Shown: one piece after another, positions 33,275 to 43,967 of the stretch
Position numbering within the stretch: the stretch's first letter is position 1
Layout: each line of letters begins with the position of its first letter
Assembly: GCA_009192285.1 (NCBI GenBank)
Contig: CM018609.1
Coordinates: 186,001 to 250,000 of the forward strand
From: Morchella semilibera
Lineage: Eukaryota > Ascomycota > Pezizomycetes > Pezizales > Morchellaceae
Direction: 5' to 3'
DNA length: 64,000 nt
Notes under the pieces: model-generated
Seen by the model: only the letters and a program-made list of their open reading frames with translations
Database searches by the model: none
What the model was told of the DNA's origin: nothing
Position numbers and translations under genes: made by a program

Positions 33275-33291
33275 ACTTGATTTATCACTCG
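33275..33291 (-). repeat. Dispersed motif, copy 13, partial
   Basis: Only the ATCACTCG side matches. TGATTTATC here pairs exactly with GATAAATCA at 33261-33269, making a nine-base-pair hairpin with an eight-base loop. Confidence 0.45.
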
Positions 33292-35722
33292 AGGACTTCC
33301 GAATATTAATTGAGAGTTCACCCCCATCTCAGCTGTCTCGCGGGCTAGGGCTGATCTAACCATCCACCTAGCAACCCACCAAGTGTATATAAGTGGCCGG
33401 CACACACTCCAGCCCATACAGCCGCCCCCCCCCTACCCTTTCTTAGAACTAAGGGCCTCGTTCACAGATGTAGTCACCTGGACCTCGAAGGACAATATAG
33501 CACAGCACGATAAACATGTGGGGGGAAACTTCAGTTTGGAGTACTTCGTCCAAGGATATCGCCAAAGCTGGCGAGTAAAACCATTTGCTCAGCGGACCAG
33601 CAGCCATCACTTCGCCTCTTCCACGTACCACTTCGCTTTAAGCCCAAAGGCCATTCGCCAGCCTTGGCGGAAAAGGTTGTTCAAGGACGGGTTAAATCGA
33701 GATATTTATGATTTTTTTCAAGGTATTGCCTATAGATCCGAAATATGATCAGATAAAGTGGTAGTCTTTTTTTTTTTTTTTGGTAAATGGGCCCAGTCTT
33801 TGAGCCTATGGTAGGGGACTTCAAAAATATGTACCCTCGTGTGACGATATTTGGGAAGTGGAGGCTGTTGGTCAGGAGAATAATGTACTAATGTTGGAGA
33901 GGAAACCCAACCGACGGCACAGTTTCTAGCAGCCAATACGGCTACGAAGGATGGCAGAGCTATGGTAGGGTTTATCGCTTGTTGGAACCTGGAAGAGATC
34001 CTCTAATTGCCCCCATATAACAATACTCAGGGAGGTAAGTGTTACACCTACCTCGGAGCTATAGCTACATTAAGCCGAGAGATTACAAATTCGCCAACAA
34101 TAAAAAGCATAATCAGAAAAATAAAAAGTAGTTCCTCACTGTTACGGTATATATTTATTCGCTCGTAACCGTAATAGTGAGTAGTCTGCCCCGGCGATGA
34201 GCCGGACCAATATATGCATTTGTACTGAGTCGAACGGGTGTCGTCCTGCGTGGAAGGTGACGCATTAACCGTTATGAGACCGGACCTCACGCTACTAGCT
34301 CCTGAGAACTGGTATTTGACCCCCCTACTATCCTCTACGCGCGTCTTCGTGGCTCAGGGGGGGGGACGCTGCGCGGGATCTGGCATACATCAAATGGGGC
34401 AGTTGTGAGCACGGGCTGGGAAGCACATTATTCTGGGCCTGTGCTTTGAGCATCTCATAAGGGGGCAATCTACTGTAGTGTGGAGGAGATTCTCGTCCTT
34501 TGATTGTTTGATTCTCATTACTTGTAGCAGACCTCATGGATCAGAGACCCTTTCAAAGACTGGTCTGCCACACTCGAAGATGGAAGTGGGGGATCTGAGG
34601 AGATGGTGGGATTCGCAGATCTATCTGTATATATACCGCTCCACTTACCCCCGCCACCTCTCCCAATTAAAGCCCCCCTAAAGAAAGAATTCCAAAAAAA
34701 AAAGGAAATGCAGGAAACCTTACTGAGTTCTTCATTCGCTGGCTACTGTAACATTAGGGAATGCCGGTATATGTATGGGGTAAGCTGATCAGAAGACCGG
34801 TGATCGAGAGCATTTTCCATCACTCCTCACTACCACACGCCAGCCATGATGCGGAATAGTATTCGGATTAACGGGGCTCTCCAGTGAGTCATATTGTGAT
34901 TCAGCCTACTTCCAGCCATTGGGGTTATGGATCCAGCTGGGGATGCGTACGGTCAGGTCAGCATTTGAGCAGGATTCAACTGCCATACCTTCGTGGCGTA
35001 TAAGACTATAAGTAGTCTACTCTCCAGGCCCATGCAGGCGGGCTACTGATAAACCGCCTCACTCATTTTGAGGATAAGGTTATGGGTTAGTATGGCAGCG
35101 CTTGGAAGTCTTTAGCTAGGCTACCGGCTGCTGTACAGAGCGGCTTGGAGGCGGGAGTGAAAGAAGGTTTAGGGGGCAGGTGGAATAGGCACTTCGCCCT
35201 GTGAGATTGTACCGATTAATGTCCCGGGTACTGTCCGCTGTCTTAGGATGAAGGATAACTACCACATTGCGTCAAGGAAAGAAGCATGTTTACAGGCGAG
35301 GTTTTGGGCTTTAGGTAAAGATATATATATGTTGGCGTACGGCGGATATGTTTAGTGGGCTTTGGAGAGATATTTAGAGCAATGTGAAATGATGTATTTC
35401 AAAAGATGTGGGTCTTCCCCAGTGGGAGACAAACCGGGCAGGTCCGCAATTGGTAGCAGGGATATGTATTAATAGAAGAAACAGGGTTCGATTATTAAAT
35501 TCTACTATTAGGCTCGTTGCTGTTCCACTTCATCTATGGTCCCTGCCGCCACCTTCAGGACCTGCAGATTTGGCATTATATGGATGCCCCATCCACATTG
35601 TATCTCAAAAAAGAAAGATATATCGGCGGGGCGTTGTTGAAGTCCAACTTAATAGTAATAGTCATTACGCCGTGAACCATTAAATTACTTTGTTCTCTTC
35701 TTTGCCCCATAACATACGTTAG

Positions 35723-35739
35723 TCACGGGTTATCACTCG
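35723..35739 (-). repeat. Dispersed 17-bp motif, copy 14
   Basis: On the plus strand TCACGGGTTATCACTCG, a complete match. Confidence 0.75.
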
Positions 35740-36232
35740 ACCATTATGCGACTCTGTGTTGCAGTATTGGTTACTTCCGAGCGTAATGAACATGATTACC
35801 TGACTCGCAGGTATGAATGTGACTCTCGTATATGAGAATATAAGGCATGTTTCATGTCATACAGTCAGTCATGTCAACCAAGCCCCGTACTGTTCAGCTT
35901 TCTCTCCGGTAGGGTTACAAAACACGGAGATGGGCGCTCTTCCCCCATATGGAGCTACGGCAGAAGCATGGCAAATTACAAGTCAAAAGAAGCAAAGATA
36001 TATTATAAAATTCTACCGCCTGCTAATACGCTTTGGTTACATATAGTTCGATTCAAGGCGACTGGGATGCCTAAGCTAACGAGCTACCACTTGGGGATAT
36101 AGTTAGAAGAAAAGTAGGGAAACGTATATTTGTTGTACGGCTCAGCGATTAAACTTATATAAAAGATAACCTACTCACCCCACACCCCGAGCACCCCTCT
36201 CGCCCTAGCCCCCCTCCCCCCACCGCCCACGC

Positions 36233-36706
36233 TCACTCAACCCGCTCCCCATCCTCCTTCCGCTCCTGCACCCTACTCCCCAGCCCCTCCCGTCTTCGCG
36301 TCCTCTCCAACCTTCTCTCCCACCTCGCAATCCTCGCCACCAGCTTTTCCCGTCTCGCCCTCCTCTCCTGCTCCACCACACACCCTAGCACGTGCGCCCC
36401 CCTCCATAGCACCTCCACGTCCTCATCAGTCGCCTGGGTGCCCATCTCCAGCTTCCTCACAACCCAAGCACAGCTGTCAGCGGTGCTCCGAACGCACTCA
36501 AGCATCTCGTCGAGCTGCTGGTCGCTCAGCGCGATGGTCTCGGGGTGCGCTGCGAGAAGGTGGATGTGGGCTTCGAAGGACGAGATGCGGGCTATGATGG
36601 CTTCGAGGATGCGCCGGCGGTGGAGGTGGATGCTAAGGTCCTGCTGCTCGGTGTGGAGGCGGTTGGTGTGGTGGGTGGGGGTGGTGGGACATGTGGAAGA
36701 TGCCAT
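36233..36706 (-). CDS. Small helical protein, 157 aa
   Basis: A single open frame from an ATG at 36706. The sequence starts MASSTCPTTPTHHTNRLHTE, then is almost wholly alpha-helical by composition: a Leu/Ile/His-rich segment (ILEAIIARISSFEAHIHLLA), then an Arg/Glu-rich helix with a 7-residue rhythm (ARREKLVARIARWERRLERT). This suggests a coiled coil. The local GC content is raised over exactly this frame, which favours a real gene. No family recognised. It is of the same general build as the 112-aa frame at 41018-41356, but clear homology cannot be claimed. Confidence 0.55.
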   Translation of the reverse strand: MASSTCPTTPTHHTNRLHTEQQDLSIHLHRRRILEAIIARISSFEAHIHLLAAHPETIALSDQQLDEMLECVRSTADSCAWVVRKLEMGTQATDEDVEVLWRGAHVLGCVVEQERRARREKLVARIARWERRLERTRRREGLGSRVQERKEDGERVE

Positions 36707-36729
36707 CTTGAGGTTCGGTGCTGTCTAGA

Positions 36730-37900
36730 AGCTGAGAGAAGGTTCGTGTTCAGCAGCGGTGGCAGACAGGAACGTATTATTCAATTATATGATCACTCAC
36801 CGAAACGCAGTAGATTGGCTGTCTCGCTGTAGTTGTTGGATAGTTTTGGGAGTCGTTGGGAAGGAAGCGAGCTTTGTAGTTGGGGGTTATAACTAGAAAT
36901 ACAGGTAGCTGCAGTTCGGAAAAAGGGTGGTACTGGAATGTCTGTGGTTACCGTGGGAGTTATTGTGCTTTGGCGGCAAGACTTTAATAGCTGTTATCCT
37001 TGTTTCGGATAGCGCAAAGATCCGAAATTAGTATTTCTGGCTAGGGCCTAGGGCTTAATTCTTAATTCTTGGTTAGGTAGATTGATTAGTTTGAGAAGTG
37101 GTTATTTGTAGTAATATTTATCTTGTATGCATAGTCAACTTTTCTAGGTTTTGCGATATTCATTCAAGTGGAATCACCGGTACCTTGTGCTGGTATCGAT
37201 GTCGCGGTAATCAGGATAACCTACACATTCAACATTTTATTCTGGTGAGGATAGAATTGACGAATATAACATTGATTAGCATTTAGTTGCCGTGCCGGCA
37301 GACATAATGATAGGAGCCGAGTGACAGCCCATGATTACTAGGGTGGGGTCTCGACTTGCACCGCGGATGGCAAAGACATCAAACCATATGTGTAGTAAAA
37401 AGGAAGAGGCTCTACATGATATTGGGTCATTATGTGTGTGTGGTTTAGGACCGGTGGACAAATCTTTTCTTGCTACCCATCTCCCCTCGTCATAACCACT
37501 AATCAATGAAAGAGGGGTAGGAAGGGTGGCCAGAGTTCCGAAAACCATGTATAAAGTGGAAATGAGGTGGGAGAAAAGGGGTCGATTTGATACTATATAC
37601 ATACATTATGACTGTAATACTGGGGTACAGGTGACGGGGCTGGAGATTTAAAAGCAGTCTTTTCCACCCCAATTGATGGGGGGGACGGACTTATTTTTCT
37701 TCAAATTTTGGGGGAAGGGATCGAACGACAGAAAGATTTTCCACATATCCCACTTCTAAAGAGCCGAGATGAGGGACGTGTAAAGGTTGCCAATAATTCA
37801 CTCAACTCCACCACCGGTTATAGATTCCCACCTTTCCACCGGCCTAGAAAGGTCAATGCTACCAACTGCCCACACCGACACAAAGATTTGAAACCCTAGA
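36730..37900. other. Intergenic stretch, no supported gene
   Basis: Probable promoter region of the 157-aa gene, followed by AT-rich sequence. Motif copy 15 lies at 37318. Nothing else is supported. Confidence 0.5.
37318..37334 (+). repeat. Dispersed 17-bp motif, copy 15
   Basis: CGAGTGACAGCCCATGA, a complete match. Confidence 0.75.
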
Positions 37901-37904
37901 AAGC

Positions 37905-38400
37905 CTACTGTTGGACAATGTCCACTTCCTCCAAACCCACCATCGGCTGGAGATATCGTCGTAGAGTGTTGCCGGCACTTGGAAGAAGAAATACCCTGAC
38001 GAATATAGATACCAGAATGACACCAAAGAAATAAATCTTGAATAGAGAGCGGGCGTTGCGCGCTACGCATAGTAGGAGGCGGCCAACGAGGGTATTGGTG
38101 CTTGTAAAGCTGAAGGGTCGGGGGCCGCCTTTGATAGTGAAGGTCACTCTTGAGGCTGCAAAGACCAGTTCAATAGTCATGTCAGCATTCGGGAAACGGT
38201 TCATCATCGGTGAGGCGCAGAACCGATGTGCGAGTAGGACGAGGTGCCGGACTAGCCCGGAGGACTTTATTCGGGCTGTAATGGAGGTAAGGCGGATGAA
38301 TATGGCGTTAGACTTAACCTTCTCTCTAAGAAGGGTGGTGTAGAATGCGCGGACGATGTTCAGCCTTCTAAAGACAAAACTGCATGCGTTTGAAAGGTTT
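37905..38400 (-). CDS. Possible coding frame downstream of the ankyrin gene
   Basis: The minus-strand frame is open for about 165 codons, from a TAA near 38403 to the stop at 37905. The first ATG is at 38207 (100 codons). The translation is amphipathic and includes a hydrophobic stretch FGVILVSIFVRVFLL and the segment VTFTIKGGPRPFSFTSTN. It begins about 30 bp after the stop of the ankyrin gene on the same strand, so it may be an alternative last exon of that gene, a separate gene with an unseen first exon, or chance. Confidence 0.3.
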
Positions 38401-38427
38401 AGTTAAAGGATTGAGAATTGATAATAA

Positions 38428-39826
38428 TTAAATAAAGCTGACTTCGTTGGGTTCTTGAGAGAAGTGAACGCACCGATAGTTCATTGCCAGGGCATCACAA
38501 AGATGATCCTCGAGACGAAACGCAGGCTTTAGAATAGCGTAAGCCTCCCTCCACAAGTTGCAATCGATTATATCCATGGCCATCAACCCATCTTTATCTT
38601 TGATCCTCCAGTTGATATCCTCCCTAACCAACGCCTCAATACATTTGAGGCAACCCTTCTTCGCAGCATAATGAAGAGCTGACTGTCCTTGATTATCCAC
38701 AAAGTCCATGATCCCCATATTCTGCCCGCGAAGAACTCTGATCACATTATGCCTGCACCTCTCCACCGCCATGTGAATCACGCCCATTCTGAGAGCTGAG
38801 CTTGTGATGTTAAGGTTGGTTCCACTACTAGCGCAGAGGGCTGTGACCACCCGGAGAATATCATCATCAAGACCCTGTGCAGATGTCACGCCGTGGTATT
38901 TGAGGGCAAGCATCAAGCTGCTCCTGGGTGTTTCAGTGTTCGTGGCGAGTGCACCATTTTGAAGCAATAATTCGACAAGATCTGGCTGAGCACCAAGGAT
39001 TGCGGTGTTAAGAATGGTATCCGCAGTTACATCTCTCCTATAGTTTAAATCTGCCCCCTCATCCAAGAGGAGCTTTGTAATTTCAAGGTGCCCTTGGAGG
39101 ACGGATAGCATAATAGATGTACGGCCAAGTGAATCTTTGTGATGGACATTCGCACCAATAGCCAACAGCAAATCAACCATCCCAGTGCGGCCTCTTGTGA
39201 TGGCTATGTATAGTGGAGTCATCCCTTCGAGGTCAGTTGTCTCTAGCTCCAGTCGGCCGTAAGAGCAGATAAAATGTAGTGCAGCGGAAACGTCCCCCCA
39301 CATTGCGACACATGCCAAAGGAGTCCATGCGCCCACACAGCCCCTCTGAACGTACTCCCGTGGATCCCTGAACCGTCTTAAGCACTTGTGACACTCCATG
39401 CGGGCACCAAATAGCATCATTGGACCCTCTCCAGCAATTGTGACCTTCTTGACGAGCGTGTTTAAGAGTAGGTCCCACAGGTCATTACCGCTTCCCTCCA
39501 TTGCGTGTAGAAAGAGGTGCAGAGAGAAGCGAGTCATATGTTCGGCGAGGTTTATGTAGATCTCTGCGGGGAGATTCGAGAGCGATACCTGCCGCTTTGT
39601 GGGGCTGGAATTGGGCGTAGTGGGGCCAGGGGGAGTAGAGCCTGCTGCTTCTGAAGTTGCGATTGCTTTAGCCGTTGGTCCTTGGGATTTGCACAGTTTG
39701 CTACAATAGGGCCAGGGGAAAATAGTTACCAAAAAGAGGGCGCTGATGCTCTTCAGAAGGTAGTAGGTCCAGGTAGGAAGGATCTAGGAGACTATCCCGA
39801 TTCTTCTGTTGCAAGCCGACCGCCAT
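38428..39826 (-). CDS. F-box-like and ankyrin-repeat protein, 439 aa
   Basis: Exon 1 is 39826-39730, starting at ATG with MAVGLQQKNR. A 79-nt intron (GTAACT, GGCTAAAG branch, TTCAG) runs 39729-39651 and exon 2 is 39650-38428. Read straight through, the first frame would stop, so the splice is needed. Residues about 54-95 (LSNLPAEIYINLAEHM) match the start of an F-box-like segment, which in fungi links targets to SCF ubiquitin ligase. Ankyrin repeats follow at about 140-170, 174-206 (GMTPLYIAITRGRTGMVDLLL), 207-240 (GHLEITKLLLDEGADLN), 241-270, 305-345 and 353-385 (SALHYAAKKGCLKCIEALV). Ankyrin repeats bind proteins and have no enzyme activity. Function beyond that is unknown. Confidence 0.85.
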
Positions 39827-39829
39827 CTC

Positions 39830-41015
39830 GTCTGAATTTACGTCCTGCTGCTGTATTATATTGTTGGTGGAGCGGGCAGCGTGTGCCCACGGAGGAGCGT
39901 AGGAAAATGGGGGGTACTCTTCCTATTGGATAAGATAGCGGAAACCAGATATAGACAGCGGCCCCTAAGTCTGTTTGGTTTAGTTGTTGGTACAACTGTA
40001 GATGTTGATGGGAATGGGAGTTGCGTGTAACGGGTAACAAAATTTCGTGGATAGGTAGGTGTACACAAGTGGCCACCAAGCTGTGTCTGGGCGGGGTTTC
40101 CGCTCTATGCTAACTACACACATGTACTCCTATCAATGAAACAAACGGGGATTTACTCCCCCTTCACAAACAAGCGGAAATGGGAAATGTTCAAGTGATT
40201 CATTATATCAACCACTCCGGATAATAGTCCGGATCAGGCACCGATACCAGTTGAATCTGAAGTAATTTTAGCATATCTCTTAAAGTGGTTCACAAGAGGT
40301 AAGGGAACCGTGGACAAGCTAGATGGGGGTCGGAGAGGTTTCCCAGGTATATGTAGATCTTATGATTGATTTCTGGACCCGTTACTAAGTAGCAAAATTC
40401 ACATCCTTTCAGCTTACACTCGTACACAGTAATGTTTCCTGTTAGATATTTTTTCTTGCACTACTAGAGTCTGGTCGTGATAACGTGCGAATAGAGAGAA
40501 ATTTAGGATAAAACGCATGCTGTTTCTTATAGACAGATACACTATAGAGAGAGAACAACCTCCAATGACCCAACGTACCGAGATATCCGATATAGATATC
40601 CCGAGATTAGATCACTCAATGCAGGATGCTCCAACGATGAATGAAGCCGTATCAACCCCAAGTGCCAGTAACAGGCGTGTAACGATTACAAGACCTCAGC
40701 TGCGGCTGCTGCACACTATCTTCTAATGAATTCATACATGGTCATACCAGGAGACTCTAGGATGAATACCGGAGGTAGCTAAGCAGAGGTTGGATCAGGG
40801 GTGTAAAAGTCCTGTAGATTGATTCCGGAGTCTATCTCGATGTGCCCTTCGAAGAAGTGATTGACTTGTTCCAGGGACTGTGTAGGCCACCAGCTGGTGT
40901 TTGTCAGAGCCAGGTTATCTTGTTCTTCGACTGAGGAACTATCCGACCCCGCCCTATAAGACCATCCTTATTAGCTTACTGAATGAGACACTTCCTCTTG
41001 ATACAAACGGACTGC
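39830..41015. other. Intergenic stretch with a doubtful 69-codon frame
   Basis: A plus-strand frame at 40517-40726 is open for 69 codons and polar, but has no domain and no clear splice partner. CCAAT (minus strand) about 100 bp upstream of the ankyrin gene start could belong to its promoter. Confidence 0.4.
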
Positions 41016-41017
41016 AC

Positions 41018-41356
41018 CTACCCCACGGATGTTAGTCTCCTCGTAGCCCTCTTAGCCCTATCCAACCCCCTAGTCATGTCCTCCAAATGTGAAATGGCCT
41101 CGATTGAAAGTTCTTGCGCCGTCCTCAAGGTTCTCCTCGCCCTTTGCAAGCTAGCCCTCAGCGTCCTAACGTCGGACAAAAACTGGCGTGTGTAGTTCCC
41201 AGTCTTGATCGTGGAGTTAGCGGCATGCAGGACTGGCACGAGCGTGGTAATTTCCTGGGTGAGCTCGGCGATGCTGGCGCGCTGGCTGTCAATAAGTGCC
41301 AGGAGCGCGTGCCTATCGCAGCGGAATACAGTGGTGCTGCGGCGACGGGGAGACAT
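41018..41356 (-). CDS. Small helical protein, 112 aa
   Basis: A single frame from ATG at 41356: MSPRRRSTTVFRCDRHALLA, then a helical segment rich in Ala, Thr, Leu and Arg (IDSQRASIAELTQEITTLV, LRASLQRARRTLRTAQELS) with heptad-like spacing, ending RLTSVG. It looks like a coiled coil. Family not recognised. Both the opposite strand and another plus frame are open here as well, so the coding call rests on the helical composition. Confidence 0.45.
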   Translation of the reverse strand: MSPRRRSTTVFRCDRHALLALIDSQRASIAELTQEITTLVPVLHAANSTIKTGNYTRQFLSDVRTLRASLQRARRTLRTAQELSIEAISHLEDMTRGLDRAKRATRRLTSVG

Positions 41357-41359
41357 TCT

Positions 41360-42156
41360 TTTGCGGTATTATGGATTGGTGGAGGAGTTACAGTTCGGGT
41401 CTGGTGTCTGGAAGATTCAATATCTCAACACGTGGCAGGAGAGAGCGTGGCCCATCAAGTTGTACTCCGGCCATAACCCTACGCACATTACCAAGTATCT
41501 ATATCAGACTTGAGAGTTCTACCATTTAAAAAAAGCTATTTACGTCCCCCTCAGTCCTCTCTGGCCAGTTCCTAGATGTCATGCAAGCGGAAAGATTAGA
41601 CATCGAACTTGCGAGAATCTTTGGCACTAAACCTCCAATAAGGAAGTAATATATGCCTACGAGTACATACAAGTACATATGTATGTATGTAGCTTAGAGT
41701 TGCCAGTAGGTTAGAACTAGAATATCCACTACCGTGCCTATATGATCGACCACACTGGTAAATTATCTAGAACTATAGATTCTACATGGGGTAAAGCCGC
41801 CACGCAATACTTATCACTATGTTGTATTTTCGTTCCCCTTTTTCATAACAAACGTAACTCTCCTCCGGAAGTGGCTTGAGATACTAAACTTCACCCACCT
41901 TTTAGGATGTTGGATTCTCCTTCTATTATCCTCGATAGCAGCCTCAGGATGCTATATAGGGTATAAATTAATCTTTGCTTGTATCTAGGTGTTCCCATCC
42001 CTAACCCTGACCCTTTCGGTTCATACTGTTTCATTCTCCAATGCACCTGTCTTTAGACCTGGTCAACCAATATATGCCCACACTGGCTCACGAACACACC
42101 TCTGCAAGAGAAGTCACCACCCCAAACATAGCCTAAACAAAGTAGGAACCCCCACA
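41360..42156. other. Intergenic stretch, promoter of the 235-aa gene
   Basis: AT-rich sequence with a GTATGTATGT-type stretch near 41680 and a TATATAGG at about 41953. The pyrimidine-rich segment after about 41990 is probably the 5' leader of the next gene. Confidence 0.4.
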
Positions 42157-42923
42157 ATGGCAACTGAAGCCGACCAAGGTGCCCAGGCGGCCGCCGTGGT
42201 AGTTGTCCACTCCTATACCACCGTCAATCTTCAGCTCTCACAAGATCGAAACTTGGGGGGTTCGGCTCGGACTGAAAGTTCTGTTACTAGCTCTAACCCT
42301 TGTTCCCCCAAGGGCGAGAGGGGGCGGGAGACCCAAAAGTCACCTCCACCCAGAGATCTACCAGGCCCTCCCACGGCGCAAAGGTCAAGCCCCCGCAGCG
42401 CCCAAGTCACAAAGAAACCCGTGCCCATGCCGTTCCCCCTCTCTACCGCGGGATTGCCAAGGACAACAAAACATACCGCCAGTCTCCCTACAGTAGTACC
42501 AGTTATTGTACCGCAGATGAACCCTAGGCTCATTCATCAAGGCCTCTCCAGGATTACTACAACTCGGGTTGGTGACCATTTGCATCTACGCTCCGGACCA
42601 AGTGTGCGCGTAACCCAACTCATGCCTGTGGAAAAACATGTGGGTCATATATTTCCATATCCTTGCTTCCTAAGAATAATCTCTGACCACACCCGCAGGA
42701 CGGAAATACACAAAAGGCTATGCCGACGGTTGCTCTTCATGTTGAAGATGTCCTGGTGTTGCAGCTGGCGCCTTACGGGACAATACAGCGCAGCAGCTCC
42801 AAAACCAAGGAAACCTCTATTCGCGGCAGCGTAGAACATTTCGTTGACAGGTTTTTGGGGGCCGGCGGGCGGAGGAGGGCTGGAGCTGAGAATATGGATG
42901 AGAGAGAGAGTCTTTTGTCCTGA
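42157..42923 (+). CDS. Two-exon gene, 235 aa, paralogue of the gene at 43968
   Basis: Exon 1 is 42157-42639 (MATEADQGAQ...), the intron 42640-42698 (GTGGGT donor, CCTAAG branch, CGCAG acceptor, phase 0) and exon 2 42699-42923. Exon 1 codes for a Ser/Pro/Thr-rich disordered region. Exon 2 carries MPTVALHVEDVLVLQLAPYG, which matches LPTVAIHVVNVMVLWPQEGA in the last exon of the gene at 43968, in the same position after a splice. The C-terminal part is basic then acidic and ends MDERESLLS. Unspliced, exon 1 continues into an unrelated frame, so the similarity to the neighbour is the main evidence for this splice. Product unknown. Confidence 0.65.
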
Positions 42924-42929
42924 GGTATT

Positions 42930-43960
42930 GGTGTAAAGGCATTGGGTGTTGTGGTGAGGTGGGGGTAACCTGATTCGGCTATACCTCACGAGATTGAATT
43001 AGTAAAGTCAGAATTAGATAGGTATATTTGATGCTTCTGTTAGTTATCTTAGCTATTTTAGAACTTTCAAACCCAGGCCACCCACAAGGAACCGCGGACG
43101 AGGATCTGGAAAGGCCAATTGTGGTTTCGGTGAAATCAGATATATATAAAATGATGTACTCAGTCACCAAGGAGGGAATATTCAATATGGCAGTAGTCAT
43201 CGTAGTTTGCTAAAGAGGATTAAAGTCTTTTATATTATATATTGAGGTGAGAGATATCAGAACACCTACCGATTATTTTCTTCCCCTCTTAGTATTTACG
43301 CATAGATATCTGTCAAATTTAAGCAATGTTTTAAAATAAGTATCTGGCTTGTATACATGCGCTAGAGTCGGTTTATTTCAATCAACACGCAGTTGCGCTG
43401 AGCCCAAGAAAAAGCACATATAGGTTGAAGAAGCGGGTAGGCGACATGAAAGGAAGTTTAAGGTGTATTAGTATAGAAGAGGGTGGAATCCAGTGCCAGG
43501 TCGATCATCCCCTTGTATATCGTGCATGTAGCCTTGACACGTACGTCCTTATAATGAATGTTGTAGATATAATCCTAAGATTTCTAGAATGGTAGTTTGG
43601 TCCGACAAGGGCCAGATTATGTTTAGATATATTCCTCCTTCGTATAGTTATCTTCATAACTAGTCACTCGGTCGCCAAGCCAAACTACAGGTATACATAT
43701 CTTGATGCCTGAGAGTTGGGGGGGGGGGGGTTTCTAGGACCCAATAAAATGTGATTAAAAATACGCATCGTCGGTGAAAATTAAGGGTGCGAACCTTGTT
43801 TGTATGGAGCCCCAATGCTATAGTTGTCAACTACATCTAATCCTCTTTATCTAGTCACATAGTACGTGCATACATCACCCATACACTTCTCCCCTTCTCT
43901 AGAATATCATTCCATCATACATCACCCCCAGTCTTACTTTGCATCTAAATCAAGTATTAT
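42930..43960. other. Intergenic stretch between two paralogous genes
   Basis: AT-rich, with a G run near 43718 and a half copy of the dispersed motif at 43663 (GTCACTCGGTCGCCAAG, minus-strand sense). The region from about 43880 is pyrimidine-rich, probably the leader of the next gene. Confidence 0.5.
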
Positions 43961-43967
43961 CATTGCA

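Larger units (their letters stand above)
32700..36232. other. Intergenic stretch, no supported gene
   Basis: G-rich just after the hairpin locus, with a G run near 32823, then mixed sequence. Frames are short; the 121-codon one at 33383 has no domain or splice partner. A perfect stem GATAAATCA/TGATTTATC lies at 33261-33286 next to motif copy 13. Confidence 0.5.

Noticed and set aside
33383-33748. 121-codon plus-strand frame
   Set aside because: No recognisable motif and no supporting splice sites; it is likely chance.
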